Source of the DNA: Brotaphodocola faecis
Lineage (GTDB): Bacteria; Bacillota; Clostridia; Lachnospirales; Lachnospiraceae
Direction: 5' to 3'
DNA length: 64,000 nt
Assembly (NCBI RefSeq): GCF_040096075.1
Contig: NZ_JBBMFJ010000013.1
Coordinates: forward strand, 1 to 64,000
Under the pieces are notes generated by a model. The model saw nothing but the letters and a program-made list of their open reading frames with translations. It was not told where the DNA came from and made no database searches. The position numbers and the translations under genes are program-made. Shown here piece after piece: positions 26,841 through 36,000 of the stretch. Position 1 is the stretch's first letter, and the number at the start of each line of letters is the position of its first letter.

Positions 26841-27764
26841 TTATTTCAGATACCGATCAAAGAATGCTATCTGCAGCTCCTTGGTAGCATCCTGGAAGAA
26901 CTCTCTGGTTCCATGGCCTGCGCCCGGAATCACATAGTAATCCACCTTATCTTCCATGCCTGCATCCACAATTTTCTGATACAGACGCTCACTGCTGTCC
27001 TCAACCGGCACAAGCGGATCATTGTCGCCGTGAAGGATCTGGATCGGGCACATACCCGGATTCACCATATTCACCGGACTTGCCATTGCTCCACGCTCTT
27101 TCATGGTCGCCGGGTCTCCGCCCAACAGGCAGCCGCCATGGGTCTCCTCTACCTTATGCCAGCGGAAGTTCGGATCGGAAAATTTCTTTTCCTCCACTTC
27201 CATCAGCGCCGGAATATCCACCGGTCCGAACATGTCACAGCAGGCCTGAACCTTGGAAGAATAACCGCTGCACTCCTCGCTGTCAAAGCCGTCCTGGTTC
27301 ATAGCTGCCGCTGCAGCCAGATGTCCGCCGGCAGAACGTCCAAAGATTCCAATCCGGTCCGGATCAATCTCAAATTCTGCCGCATGGGCACGGACAAAGC
27401 GGATTGCGGTCTTCACATCGATCAGCTGGTCCGGATAATGCCCCTCGGCACTGCTGCGGTAGTAGATAGACACAACTACATAACCGGCATTTGCGAACTC
27501 TGTCATCTCTCCCAGCATCAGGTTTTTATCGCAGCCCTTCCAGCCACCGCCCGGAATCCATACCAGCGCAGGCTTTGGGGTGTGATCCTCTTTCGGATCA
27601 TCCTCACCGACAGCAGCACGCATCTCGCTGTTTCCGTTCTGGAGCAGCACGGAAAGTTTCAGCTCCAGCGGATTGCCTTCCAGATCTTTCACTGTGGAAT
27701 ACACGATGTTATCCATCAGGGTCAGCGCTTTTTTGCTGGTACCCGGGTTAAAAATTGCTTTCAT
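26841..27764 (-). CDS. Alpha/beta-hydrolase, esterase/acetyl-esterase type
   Basis: A 307-residue alpha/beta hydrolase of the BD-FAE/acetyl-esterase type. Visible motifs are the oxyanion-hole GGGWKGCDKN, the nucleophile elbow GRSAGG (GxSxG), the acid residue in HGDNDPLVP and the histidine in GAGHGT. No signal peptide, so probably cytoplasmic. It follows the SLC13 transporter by 43 nt, so it may hydrolyse an ester brought in by that carrier and release an organic acid. This is inference from context only. Confidence 0.88.
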   Translation of the reverse strand: MKAIFNPGTSKKALTLMDNIVYSTVKDLEGNPLELKLSVLLQNGNSEMRAAVGEDDPKEDHTPKPALVWIPGGGWKGCDKNLMLGEMTEFANAGYVVVSIYYRSSAEGHYPDQLIDVKTAIRFVRAHAAEFEIDPDRIGIFGRSAGGHLAAAAAMNQDGFDSEECSGYSSKVQACCDMFGPVDIPALMEVEEKKFSDPNFRWHKVEETHGGCLLGGDPATMKERGAMASPVNMVNPGMCPIQILHGDNDPLVPVEDSSERLYQKIVDAGMEDKVDYYVIPGAGHGTREFFQDATKELQIAFFDRYLK

Positions 27765-27807
27765 AGTTCATTCTCCTCGTTCATTTTGCCATATCTGTAA
27801 CTATTCC

Positions 27808-29091
27808 TTAACCATAAATTGGGAAGAAAATATTGATTCCAATGATCAGTGCCACCAGAGTCAGTGCCAGAAGCGGCAGTGTAAATTTCAATGTCTTCAT
27901 CGGATTCTGGTTGCCGATACCAAATGCCATCATGGTACCGGAGCAGCCGGTCGGCATAACAAATGCCAGCCATGCGGATACGCAGCAGCAAAGAACTACC
28001 GCCTTTACGTTCATACCGCCTGCCAGTGCAGTGGATGCCGCAATCGGGCTCATCAGGGCCATGGTTCCCATGTTGGACATGAAGTTGGTCATCAGTGCGC
28101 ATGCAACACAGAATACAATACTTACAAACAGTCCGCTCGGATGTCCGCCAAGAATGTTCAGAACGGTCTGACCGATCAGCTCACCGACACCGGTTTTGGA
28201 GAGTGCGGTGGAAACAACGCTCATTCCGGCAACCATCCATACCATATCACAGGTCAGGGTCTTCATAACCTCCGGAATTTCCAGTACGCCAAATACGATC
28301 AGAACCAGAAGTCCGGCAGACGGGATAACGTTGGTAATATCGCTTCCCAGCTGGTTGGTGAACATGAAGCCCAGCATGATCACGGCAAATACGCCGAAGA
28401 TCATGTACTCATCTTTTTTAGAGATCGGCGCTGCGTCTTTTACATCTTTTACCTGAGTCTTGTCAAAGGAACCGTTCGGAATCAGGCGGTAGCACAGAAC
28501 ACAGTAAATGGTTCCTACGATCAGCGGAAGAATACCAGCTTTGAAGAAATCGGTAATACACAGATAATCCTCCGGGCCAACCAGTCCCTGATAATAGGAA
28601 GTAATGGTTCCCGGCATGGTTGCGCCCATACCGATCGGGAACTTGGAAGTTGCAAGGCAGTTGATGGTTGCAACCAGGAATAACAGTCTGGACGGAGCAT
28701 ACTCACTATCCTCATCAAAGGTCTGGATGAACAGGAGCATAACGGAAATACATGCAACCTGACCCATTAACTGAGACAGAAGAATGGTCATTCCACACAT
28801 GCCCGCAATCAGAAGCAGGCCGCTCTTGCCCTGCAGTTTGCCCATCACGCCTCTGAGACGGTGGATCAAACTCGTTTTTCCAAGGGCACTTGCCACAACG
28901 ATCATCGGTGCGATCATCAGCGTGGTACTGCTGGAAAGGCCGGAAAAGGCCGTTTTTAAATCTAACACTCCGGTAAACACAAACAAAACACAGCAGATCA
29001 TTGCTGTAACGCCATACGGCAGCTTATGGGTCAGAAGCATGACAACCATAAAGACCAGGATACATAATGCCATCATCATCTGTACATTCAT
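27808..29091 (-). CDS. SLC13/DASS-family anion symporter
   Basis: A sodium-coupled di/tricarboxylate or anion carrier of about 12 helices. I choose the start MNVQMMMALCILVFMVVML, with GAGGGAG 8 nt upstream, giving 427 residues; the longer reading runs into untranslated leader. Family features are the re-entrant loop regions (SQLMGQVACISVMLL, TNFMSNMGTMALMSPIA) and the C-terminal FVMPTGCSGTMMAFGIGNQNPM. It forms a two-gene operon with the downstream esterase and is divergent from a LysR gene that probably controls it. Confidence 0.9.
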   Translation of the reverse strand: MNVQMMMALCILVFMVVMLLTHKLPYGVTAMICCVLFVFTGVLDLKTAFSGLSSSTTLMIAPMIVVASALGKTSLIHRLRGVMGKLQGKSGLLLIAGMCGMTILLSQLMGQVACISVMLLFIQTFDEDSEYAPSRLLFLVATINCLATSKFPIGMGATMPGTITSYYQGLVGPEDYLCITDFFKAGILPLIVGTIYCVLCYRLIPNGSFDKTQVKDVKDAAPISKKDEYMIFGVFAVIMLGFMFTNQLGSDITNVIPSAGLLVLIVFGVLEIPEVMKTLTCDMVWMVAGMSVVSTALSKTGVGELIGQTVLNILGGHPSGLFVSIVFCVACALMTNFMSNMGTMALMSPIAASTALAGGMNVKAVVLCCCVSAWLAFVMPTGCSGTMMAFGIGNQNPMKTLKFTLPLLALTLVALIIGINIFFPIYG

Positions 29092-29210
29092 CTCAATTTC
29101 TCCCTCATTACATTTTCTGATAAAAAAAGATAGACTGCTGGCGCTGTTCATGATCATTGGCCTTACAGGGCACAGCTGTATCTTCTTTTATCTCTCTTGA
29201 TTATGGAGAA

Positions 29211-29239
29211 ATTGTACCATTTCGTTATAGAATGCACAA
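29211..29239 (-). promoter_or_regulatory. Promoter of the SLC13-esterase operon
   Basis: -35 TTGTGC (29,234-29,239), 17-nt spacer, -10 TACAAT (29,211-29,216) on the minus strand, divergent from the LysR promoter at 29,283. Confidence 0.5.
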
Positions 29240-29282
29240 TCCATCTTTCGCTATATATAATATTACAAAAAACTATACTTTA

Positions 29283-29313
29283 TTGACATTTTGGAAATTA
29301 TGAGATATTCTCA
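29283..29313 (+). promoter_or_regulatory. LysR promoter overlapped by a palindrome
   Basis: -35 TTGACA (29,283-29,288), 17-nt spacer, -10 TATTCT (29,306-29,311). The palindrome TGAGATATTCTCA (29,301-29,313) covers the -10, as expected for autorepression. Confidence 0.6.
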
Positions 29314-29343
29314 GAAAAGAAATAAAGGAAAAGGAGACCCACT

Positions 29344-30327
29344 GTGCAGATTAAGAATATGTCCTATATCATCGCCCTGGCAGAATGCCAGACCCTGTCC
29401 GGTGCCGGGAAACGCCTGGGAATTTCGCAGCCCACCTTAAGCGTCTTTCTATCTGACCTGGAACAGGAACTTGGCATGGACCTGTTCATCCGTGACAAAA
29501 AGAAACTGCTTCTGACACCGGCCGGACGCATCTATCTGGATGCCGCCAGACGGATTCTGGCCACCCAGGAGCGCACGCTTCAGTCCATCCGGCAGCTTGG
29601 TACCGCTGCTCCTGTCGAAATCCGCATTGGGGTTACTCCGCTGCGCGGTTCCGAAATTGCTTCCAAGATTTTCTCCCGCTTTTCTTCAAGGTACCCGCAT
29701 GTTCGTCTGCGTCTGATGGATGGCTACATGAGCCATCTGAGAAAAATGGTTCTCGACGGCACCTGTTCCTTTTCCCTCGGTACCTGTTTTGATACGGAAT
29801 CCCCGGAATTCGATTACATTACCCTGTTTCGTGAGGAAGTTGTCATTGTCGTTCCGTCATTCCACCCACTGGCGCTTCGCTGCACAGACACGCACGGAGA
29901 TCCCACCAAAAGACTACCGCAGGCAGAACCCCTGGAGCTCTCAGACTCTCCGTTTATCCTCATGACCCCCGGCACCAGCATACGAAAAATATCGGATTAT
30001 ATTTTTGCTCAGGCCGGATTTACGCCTACTGTTGTCTATGAAAGCGGCAACAATACCGTTGTACAGAACATGGTTCGCGGCGGTTCCGGAATCGGATTTC
30101 AGCCCCGCTCCCTCACACGGCTGAATGACCCGGATATTGCATACCTTTCCCTGTCCCCCCGCGTTTTTCTGGACCTGTGCATCATTCTGAAAAAAGGGAC
30201 CGTACTGACCGAAAGTGAACGGTACTTCATTTACCTGATGATGCTCAATGACATAGGCGATCCCTACTACACCCCGGATTTCAACGAGGCCGCCCGTGCT
30301 ATCTGGAACGAATTCCATACGGAATAA
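29344..30327 (+). CDS. LysR-family regulator (B)
   Basis: A 327-residue LysR-type regulator starting at GTG (MQIKNMSYIIALAECQ) with AAGGAG 8 nt upstream. The N-terminal helix-turn-helix (TLSGAGKRLGISQPTLSVFLSDLEQELGMDLFIR) is followed by an effector-binding domain. It is divergent from the SLC13-esterase operon and forms a tandem pair with the next LysR gene 15 nt downstream. The pair may be co-transcribed, so the two proteins could respond to different ligands at one set of promoters. The target is inferred from position only. Confidence 0.9.
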   Translation: MQIKNMSYIIALAECQTLSGAGKRLGISQPTLSVFLSDLEQELGMDLFIRDKKKLLLTPAGRIYLDAARRILATQERTLQSIRQLGTAAPVEIRIGVTPLRGSEIASKIFSRFSSRYPHVRLRLMDGYMSHLRKMVLDGTCSFSLGTCFDTESPEFDYITLFREEVVIVVPSFHPLALRCTDTHGDPTKRLPQAEPLELSDSPFILMTPGTSIRKISDYIFAQAGFTPTVVYESGNNTVVQNMVRGGSGIGFQPRSLTRLNDPDIAYLSLSPRVFLDLCIILKKGTVLTESERYFIYLMMLNDIGDPYYTPDFNEAARAIWNEFHTE

Positions 30328-30342
30328 GAAAGGAATATTACC

Positions 30343-31239
30343 ATGACATTTCAAACCCTGGATTATATCATCGCGATTGCCGAAGAACGCTCCATATCCC
30401 GTGCCGCGGACCGTCTTCTGATCTCCCAGCCCGCCTTAAGCCGTCAGCTGAAACGTCTGGAAGACCGGCTGGACGCAAAGCTTTTCGTGCGGGAGCACAA
30501 TGAAATGCGCCTGACCGATGCCGGAAAAATCTATGTCAATGGAGCACGCTCCATCCAGAACATCCATGAACATGCCCTGGATGATATTCGCAAGCTTTCC
30601 CAGTCCGGCCGGCGACAGATTACTTTTATTTATAATAATATCCTGCTGCCGGACTTTTCCATGGATATTCTCCCGGAATTCCGGAAGCTGCATCCGCACA
30701 CCCTGATCAGTACCATTGACGGCAATGCCACCATTGCCAAGGATTATCTTTCCAATGGCATGGCAGATCTGGCAGTAGCCGCCACAGGGGAAGCCGCCCA
30801 CAGCATGCTGGAATTTATCCCTCTCCGGGAAGAAGAACTGATGCTGGCCCTGCCTGAATCACATCCGGCCATCCCGGACTTTCTCCAAAATGGCGTAGAT
30901 CTCTCCCAGCTGTCAGCCTTCCCTTTCATTCTCAACCAGCATAACAGCTTCTTCCGAAGCCTGGAACACAATATTCTGTCCAGTCTGCCATATGCGCCTG
31001 ATATTTTGTGCGAGATCAGTGACATTCACGCTTCCGCGAATATGGTAGCCAACAACAAAGGGGCTGCCTTCCTGCCCCGCTCCGTCAGCAGCCAGGTAAG
31101 CGGATGCCAGCTGTTTTCCCTTCGCACTCCGGTCACCTTCCAGATTGTGATTGCCTATCCCAAAAGCAATATTCTGACCGGCCCGGTCCGGGACCTGATC
31201 CTCCTGCTCTTAAAAAACGCGGAACAGCAAAACAGATGA
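30343..31239 (+). CDS. LysR-family regulator (C)
   Basis: A 298-residue LysR-type regulator, second of a tandem pair. The helix-turn-helix reads SISRAADRLLISQPALSRQLKRLEDRLDAKLFVREHNEMRLTDAG, followed by an effector domain. It is clearly different in sequence from its neighbour, so the pair is not a recent duplication. It is convergent with the second tct operon, whose expression it might influence, but the divergent SLC13 promoter is an equally likely target. A strong terminator follows. Confidence 0.9.
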   Translation: MTFQTLDYIIAIAEERSISRAADRLLISQPALSRQLKRLEDRLDAKLFVREHNEMRLTDAGKIYVNGARSIQNIHEHALDDIRKLSQSGRRQITFIYNNILLPDFSMDILPEFRKLHPHTLISTIDGNATIAKDYLSNGMADLAVAATGEAAHSMLEFIPLREEELMLALPESHPAIPDFLQNGVDLSQLSAFPFILNQHNSFFRSLEHNILSSLPYAPDILCEISDIHASANMVANNKGAAFLPRSVSSQVSGCQLFSLRTPVTFQIVIAYPKSNILTGPVRDLILLLLKNAEQQNR

Positions 31240-31258
31240 ATTTCCATTTTCCTATAAC

Positions 31259-31300
31259 AAAAATGGGCCGTGTTCCCTTTCGGAAACACGGCCCATTTTT
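31259..31300. terminator. Bidirectional terminator between LysR C and tctC copy 2
   Basis: AAAAATGGGCCGTGTT pairs perfectly with AACACGGCCCATTTTT around a 10-nt loop, giving a U-tract in both directions. Confidence 0.85.
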
Positions 31301-31327
31301 ATTTCTGAGTTTTCACGTTCTCAAAGA

Positions 31328-32383
31328 TTACTGCTCAAGGCTGTCAGCAATCTCTTTGATGGTGTTGTAGATCTGCTCGTCGTTCTTAGCAGAATCCTCT
31401 GCGTTTAAGTAGTACGGCATCATATCTACGTTAGCAACTGCCTCTGCTGCAGCCGGATCTGCAAGGATCTGCTGTACAAGGTCCTCGTAGTAAGCGATTA
31501 CATCATCAGAGGTATCTGCCGGGAAGTAGAAGGAGAAGTCGCAGTCCGGATATACCAGATCTACACCCTGCTCTTTCAGAGTCGGGATATCTTTGATGAG
31601 GTCATATCTCTCCTCGGTCGGAGCACCCAGGCAGGTGAACTGGCCAGCGGTCAGATAATCTTTACAGTTGATGTATGCGCCCGGCATTAAGTCAACCTGA
31701 CCAGACAGCATAGCTGCGATCTTATCAGAGTTAGAACCTACGTCAACAAGGTCAAGATCGATGTCTGCAGCTTTCTCGAAAGCAAGCAGCTCGTAGTAGG
31801 TGTAAGCACCAACCTCGGTACAAGCCTTTAACTGTCCCGGTGCTGCCTTAGCTGCCTCGATGAATGCGTTCAGATCTGCATATTTCTCAGAGTTTACATA
31901 TAACTGCTGTGCCGGATCCTTTGCGAAGGTCGGGCCCAGTTTGAATGCAGTGTAGTTGTAATCGGTAACACCAGCGATGTTAGCAACGTTTACAAGGTTG
32001 TGACCATACAGGAAGGTATGTCCGTCAGCTGCTGCTGCCAGAACCTGGTTTGCTGCTACAGAACCTGCTGCACCACTTGCATTAACAACGATGAAATCAT
32101 GACCGGTCAGCTCTTTTGCGTACTGAGCAAATACACGAGCAGAAAGGTCGGTGTTTCCGCCTGCACCTGCCGGAACTACGATAGAAACAGTGGTGCTCGG
32201 CTCCCATGTGGAACCGCTCTCGCTTGCTGCTGCCTCTGCCTTGGTCTCGCCCTCAGCTGCTGCCTCGGTCTTCTCCTCTGCTGCCGGAGCTGCGGTGGTC
32301 TCAGCCGGCTTGCTGCCGCCACATGCTGCGAGGCTTAATACCATGGTTCCTGCCATTGCTGCTGCAAAAAGTTTTTTCTTCAT
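31328..32383 (-). CDS. tctC: Tripartite tricarboxylate transporter binding protein, copy 2
   Basis: The substrate-binding lipoprotein of the second TTT transporter, 351 residues from MKKKLFAAAMAG (AAGGAG 11 nt upstream). Lipobox LAAC with Cys21, then a linker rich in Ala/Glu/Lys that differs from copy 1, then an almost identical TctC domain. The residues lining the binding cleft therefore appear the same in both copies. Distal gene of the gudX-tctB-tctA-tctC operon, which suggests a sugar acid as ligand. Confidence 0.93.
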   Translation of the reverse strand: MKKKLFAAAMAGTMVLSLAACGGSKPAETTAAPAAEEKTEAAAEGETKAEAAASESGSTWEPSTTVSIVVPAGAGGNTDLSARVFAQYAKELTGHDFIVVNASGAAGSVAANQVLAAAADGHTFLYGHNLVNVANIAGVTDYNYTAFKLGPTFAKDPAQQLYVNSEKYADLNAFIEAAKAAPGQLKACTEVGAYTYYELLAFEKAADIDLDLVDVGSNSDKIAAMLSGQVDLMPGAYINCKDYLTAGQFTCLGAPTEERYDLIKDIPTLKEQGVDLVYPDCDFSFYFPADTSDDVIAYYEDLVQQILADPAAAEAVANVDMMPYYLNAEDSAKNDEQIYNTIKEIADSLEQ

Positions 32384-32406
32384 AATAATACGTTCTCCTT
32401 CTTTCC

Positions 32407-32460
32407 GGGTGTTTGTCACCCTGTTTTTCCCTTTATATATACCCGCCCATACAGGGCGGG
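32407..32460 (-). other. Intercistronic hairpins between tctA and tctC, copy 2
   Basis: Two short stems: CCCGCCC-ATACA-GGGCGGG (32,442-32,460) and GGGTG-TTTGT-CACCC (32,407-32,421). Position matches the hairpin of copy 1, but the sequences differ. Confidence 0.5.
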
Positions 32461-32501
32461 GCATATATCATAGTCATACATTACATCAGATCCAGCCTGT
32501 T

Positions 32502-34007
32502 TTATGCTGCCTGTTTCTTCGCTTTGTAAGCCTTTAACTCCTTGGTTACAGTCCATACCAGAACGCCGATTGCGATAAAGAAGAATACATCGAAGATCGG
32601 TCTTGCAAAGAATGCACCAAAGGACTTGTACTGCATGATACCACGTCTTAAGTAGGTCTCCAGCATCTCACCGATCAGGAAGCACAGTACGAACGGAGTA
32701 GTCGGCAGGCTGAACTTGTGATAAACATAACCTACAATACCGAAGATCAGGATGGACTGTACATCGAAGATACGGTTGTTGGTTGCGTATGCACCGACAC
32801 AGCACAGAACCAGGATCAGCGGAAGCAGGATGTGTTTCGGAACTTTCAATACCTGTACAAAGCCCTTGATACAGGTCCACTCAACAACCAGCATGATCAG
32901 GGTACATACGATACATGCAGCGAAGATTCCGTATACAACGTCTGCGTTCTTAACGAACAGCAGCGGACCAGCAGACAGGCCGTGAATCAGGAAGCCGCCT
33001 AACATCATAGCGGTAACGCCATCACCCGGGATACCAAGTACCAGAAGCGGGATCATTGCACCACCGATGGTTGCATTGTTTGCAGACTCGGTTGCTACGA
33101 TACCTTCCGGATTACCTTTACCAAACTCCTCCGGATGCTTGGACATGTTCTTAGCAGTTACATAAGACAGCATACCGGAAGTAGAACCGCCGATACCCGG
33201 AAGGATACCGATACCGGTACCGATTAAGGAAGAACGAAGGAAGTTCGGCAGCCAGGAAATGAACTCCTGCATGGTGAAGCCGAAGCCTTTTACCTTCTTG
33301 ATCGGGATGGTGTCAAGCTTGCCGCCCTTCATGCTCTCTGCAGTGCACAGGATATCTGCGATTGCGAAGATACCGATCAGGGTCGGAAGAGTATCGAAAC
33401 CTGCCATCAGGCTGGCATTGCCAAAGGTGAAACGCGGAGTACCATCAATCGGAGCCATACCGATTAAGGTGAACATCAGGCCGAACAGACCAGCCAGTAA
33501 GCCGCGGATCATGTTACCGGAGGAGAGGATTGCTACCATCGTTAAAGCGAAGAAGCAGATACCAAAGTTCTCAGCCGGGGTGAATTTCAGTGCAACGTCT
33601 GCAAGAAGCGGTGCACAGAAGGTTAAGATAATGAAAGAGAAAATGGAACCCAGTGCAGAGAATACAATACCTACGCCAAGGGCTTTCATTGCCTCACCAT
33701 TTTTTGCCATCGGGTGTCCATCGAAACAGGTTGCGATGGAAGATGCGGTACCAGGCATGTTCAGCAGGATTGCGGAGATCAGACCACCGGAAATACCGCC
33801 GATATAAACTGCTACCAGAGTGTTCATACCCAAGGAAGGTGTCATGCTGAAAGTTAACGGCAGCATCAGCGCTACTGCCATGGAAGCAGACAGTCCCGGG
33901 ATGGAACCAAATACAATACCAATTGCTACGCCAGCGATCATCAGAAGGATGGACGCCGGATTTAAAATACTTACAAATGCACTACCTAAATATCCTAATG
34001 CCTGCAT
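32502..34007 (-). CDS. tctA: Tripartite tricarboxylate transporter large permease, copy 2
   Basis: 501-residue large membrane subunit of a TTT transporter, the same length as copy 1 and nearly identical to it. The same GLSASMAVALMLPLTF, DGHPMAKNGEAMKALG and GILPGIGGSTSGMLSYVTAKN segments are present. Differences cluster in a few positions (for example QEFISWLPNFLRSS versus QEFVYHLPNFFRSS) and in the last residues. It follows tctB by 15 nt and lies downstream of a glucarate-dehydratase-like gene, so aldarate uptake is the most economical function. Confidence 0.96.
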   Translation of the reverse strand: MQALGYLGSAFVSILNPASILLMIAGVAIGIVFGSIPGLSASMAVALMLPLTFSMTPSLGMNTLVAVYIGGISGGLISAILLNMPGTASSIATCFDGHPMAKNGEAMKALGVGIVFSALGSIFSFIILTFCAPLLADVALKFTPAENFGICFFALTMVAILSSGNMIRGLLAGLFGLMFTLIGMAPIDGTPRFTFGNASLMAGFDTLPTLIGIFAIADILCTAESMKGGKLDTIPIKKVKGFGFTMQEFISWLPNFLRSSLIGTGIGILPGIGGSTSGMLSYVTAKNMSKHPEEFGKGNPEGIVATESANNATIGGAMIPLLVLGIPGDGVTAMMLGGFLIHGLSAGPLLFVKNADVVYGIFAACIVCTLIMLVVEWTCIKGFVQVLKVPKHILLPLILVLCCVGAYATNNRIFDVQSILIFGIVGYVYHKFSLPTTPFVLCFLIGEMLETYLRRGIMQYKSFGAFFARPIFDVFFFIAIGVLVWTVTKELKAYKAKKQAA

Positions 34008-34022
34008 ATTCTTACGTCCTCC

Positions 34023-34520
34023 TTATAAAGTAATGGTAAAGATACCAGCCGGCAGTACGATCTTGAATCCGTAACGGAACAGGAAGAATACTACCATAGT
34101 GAAAATGATATCGATCACTGCCAGAATGATGATGTGTTTTTTGTCACGCTCGTCATCCGGAGACAGAACCAGCATCTGCAGCATTAAGAATACCAGAGTG
34201 GAAAGAATGAATCCAACCGGCTGCAGAGCGAATACGTAGATCAGAACCAGGATAATACTGGAAAACACACGCTTGTAATCGCATTCCGGAACCTCAGTTC
34301 CCTCCAGTTCTTTTGCACGCATCTTGAAGTTTTTAATGTTTAAGAATGTCAGGATTGCTGCCAGGATAAAGGTTACAACACCAATTACCATCGGCATGAA
34401 ATCCGGTCCGATCTCCATAACCTTGGATTTCGGAAGCATCTGTGCCATTGCGATGAGGCATGCGGATAATACCATGAAAAACACACCTACGACAATGTCC
34501 CCATACTTTTTGAAGAACAT
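34023..34520 (-). CDS. tctB: Tripartite tricarboxylate transporter small permease, copy 2
   Basis: The small subunit of the second TTT transporter, 165 residues from MFFKKYGDIVVGVFFM (AAGGAG 9 nt upstream, same context as copy 1). Four hydrophobic segments, with VMEIGPDFMPMVIG and LQPVGFILSTLVFLMLQM. It follows the gudX-like gene after 127 nt containing stable hairpins, so expression may be tuned by mRNA processing or partial termination. Confidence 0.93.
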   Translation of the reverse strand: MFFKKYGDIVVGVFFMVLSACLIAMAQMLPKSKVMEIGPDFMPMVIGVVTFILAAILTFLNIKNFKMRAKELEGTEVPECDYKRVFSSIILVLIYVFALQPVGFILSTLVFLMLQMLVLSPDDERDKKHIIILAVIDIIFTMVVFFLFRYGFKIVLPAGIFTITL

Positions 34521-34591
34521 ACCCTTCATCTCCTTTTCTTTTTGTTTATAGCCTACCGCCAAACCCTTTCGGGATTGAGCCAACCTCAGAA

Positions 34592-34620
34592 CCGGCACTG
34601 CCCGTTTCAGGCAGTGCCGG
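34592..34620 (-). other. Intra-operon hairpin between gudX-like gene and tctB
   Basis: CCGGCACTGCC pairs with GGCAGTGCCGG around CGTTTCA, with a second small stem ATCCC-GTTTC-GGGAT just beside it. No strong U-tract follows on the minus strand, so an attenuator or processing site is more likely than a full stop. Confidence 0.5.
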
Positions 34621-34647
34621 CAGTTTCAATCCCGTTTCGGGATTTTC

Positions 34648-35994
34648 TTACCGTACCAGTGCCGGTTTCTTGGAATCGAACTTCCAGTTCGGGATTAAAT
34701 ACTGCATAGCCATTGCGTCGTCACGGTCGTGAGTCGGCAGGGAGTTGTACAGCTTGTTTGCCTCCATGACGCGGTCCATATTGATGGTAACGCCAAGGCC
34801 CGGCTTCTTCGGAACCTGCAGATATCCGTCTACGATCTGCGGAGTATCGTTTAAGAGGTTCTGACCATCCTGCCAGATCCAGTGGGTATCCAGCGCGGTC
34901 GGGTTGCCCGGTGCTGCTGCTGCCACATGAGCGAATGCAGTCAGGGTGATATCAAAGTGGTTGTTGGAGTGGCTGCCCCAGGTCAGGCCCCAGTCATTTA
35001 AGATCTGAGCCATGCGGACGCTTCCTCCGAATCCCCAGAAGTGCGGATCTGCAAGCACGATGTCCACAGACTTCAATGCTGCTGCATGATAGAACTGTCT
35101 CCAGTCGGTTGCGATCATGTTGGTAGCTACCGGCAGGTTTACCTTGTTCTTGAACTCAGCCATGATCTCACGGCTGCTGAATCCGGACTCCGGACCACAC
35201 GGATCCTCGATATATGTAAGAACGCCTTCCATCGGCTTGCACAGCTCAATGGCCTCTGCCAGGCTCCATGCGCCGTTCGGGTCGATGTTGATACGTCCGT
35301 TCGGGAATGCTTTTTTCAGTGCGCGGATTGCTTCCATCTCCTCAGAGCCCTTCAGCACACCGCCCTTTAATTTGAAGTTGCGGAAGCCGTACTTCTCATG
35401 AAGAACCTGCGCCTGCTCCACGATGCGCTCCGGTGTCAGCATTTCCTGACGACGAAGCTTGAACCATGGGTCAGAGCTGTCGCTCTCATCTAAGTAGTTC
35501 AGCTCCTTTGCTTTGTTCTTGTCGCTGACATAGAACAGATAGCCAAGGGTCTCAACCTGGTCTCTCTGCTTGCCGTCGCCTAACAGCTCGCACATCGGCA
35601 GGTCTAAGTACTGGCCCAGTAAGTCAAGCAGCGCACACTCAATCGCCCACTCTGCTTTTACGACGAATTTCAGCTTACTGATATCCAGGCTCTGGATACC
35701 CTCACCGTCATCCTCCTTTGCTCTCTTGGAAGCTTTGTGGATGCTGTCCAGGATTGCGCGGTATTTGCCGACCTGCTGGCCGACAACAAGCGGAATGCAG
35801 CTCTTTAACGCGTCGCAGGTATAGTCGCCGCCGTGGATCTCACCAATACCGGTGTGACCTGCACTGTCCTTTAAGATAACCAGGTTTCTGGTAAAGTACG
35901 GTGCGTGGCATCCGCTTAAGGTCATCAGCATGCTGTCATAGCCTGCTACCGGAATAACCTGCATCTCGGTTACTGTAGGGGTACCTTTGTTCAT
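34648..35994 (-). CDS. gudX: Glucarate dehydratase-related enolase-superfamily enzyme (GudX-like)
   Basis: A 448-residue enolase-superfamily protein, closest by eye to the E. coli glucarate dehydratase paralogue GudX. The catalytic FKLKGG lysines, metal ligands (DPNGAW, EDPCGPESGFSSRE, NMIATDWRQ), DPHFW aspartate and SHSNNHFD histidine are all retained, so activity on a hexarate or related acid is expected. Compared with the GudD copy at 44,210 the N-terminal substrate-cap region is divergent, suggesting a different or promiscuous substrate. It heads the gudX-tctB-tctA-tctC operon, linking the enzyme directly to a transporter. Confidence 0.88.
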   Translation of the reverse strand: MNKGTPTVTEMQVIPVAGYDSMLMTLSGCHAPYFTRNLVILKDSAGHTGIGEIHGGDYTCDALKSCIPLVVGQQVGKYRAILDSIHKASKRAKEDDGEGIQSLDISKLKFVVKAEWAIECALLDLLGQYLDLPMCELLGDGKQRDQVETLGYLFYVSDKNKAKELNYLDESDSSDPWFKLRRQEMLTPERIVEQAQVLHEKYGFRNFKLKGGVLKGSEEMEAIRALKKAFPNGRINIDPNGAWSLAEAIELCKPMEGVLTYIEDPCGPESGFSSREIMAEFKNKVNLPVATNMIATDWRQFYHAAALKSVDIVLADPHFWGFGGSVRMAQILNDWGLTWGSHSNNHFDITLTAFAHVAAAAPGNPTALDTHWIWQDGQNLLNDTPQIVDGYLQVPKKPGLGVTINMDRVMEANKLYNSLPTHDRDDAMAMQYLIPNWKFDSKKPALVR

Positions 35995-36000
35995 ATTTTT

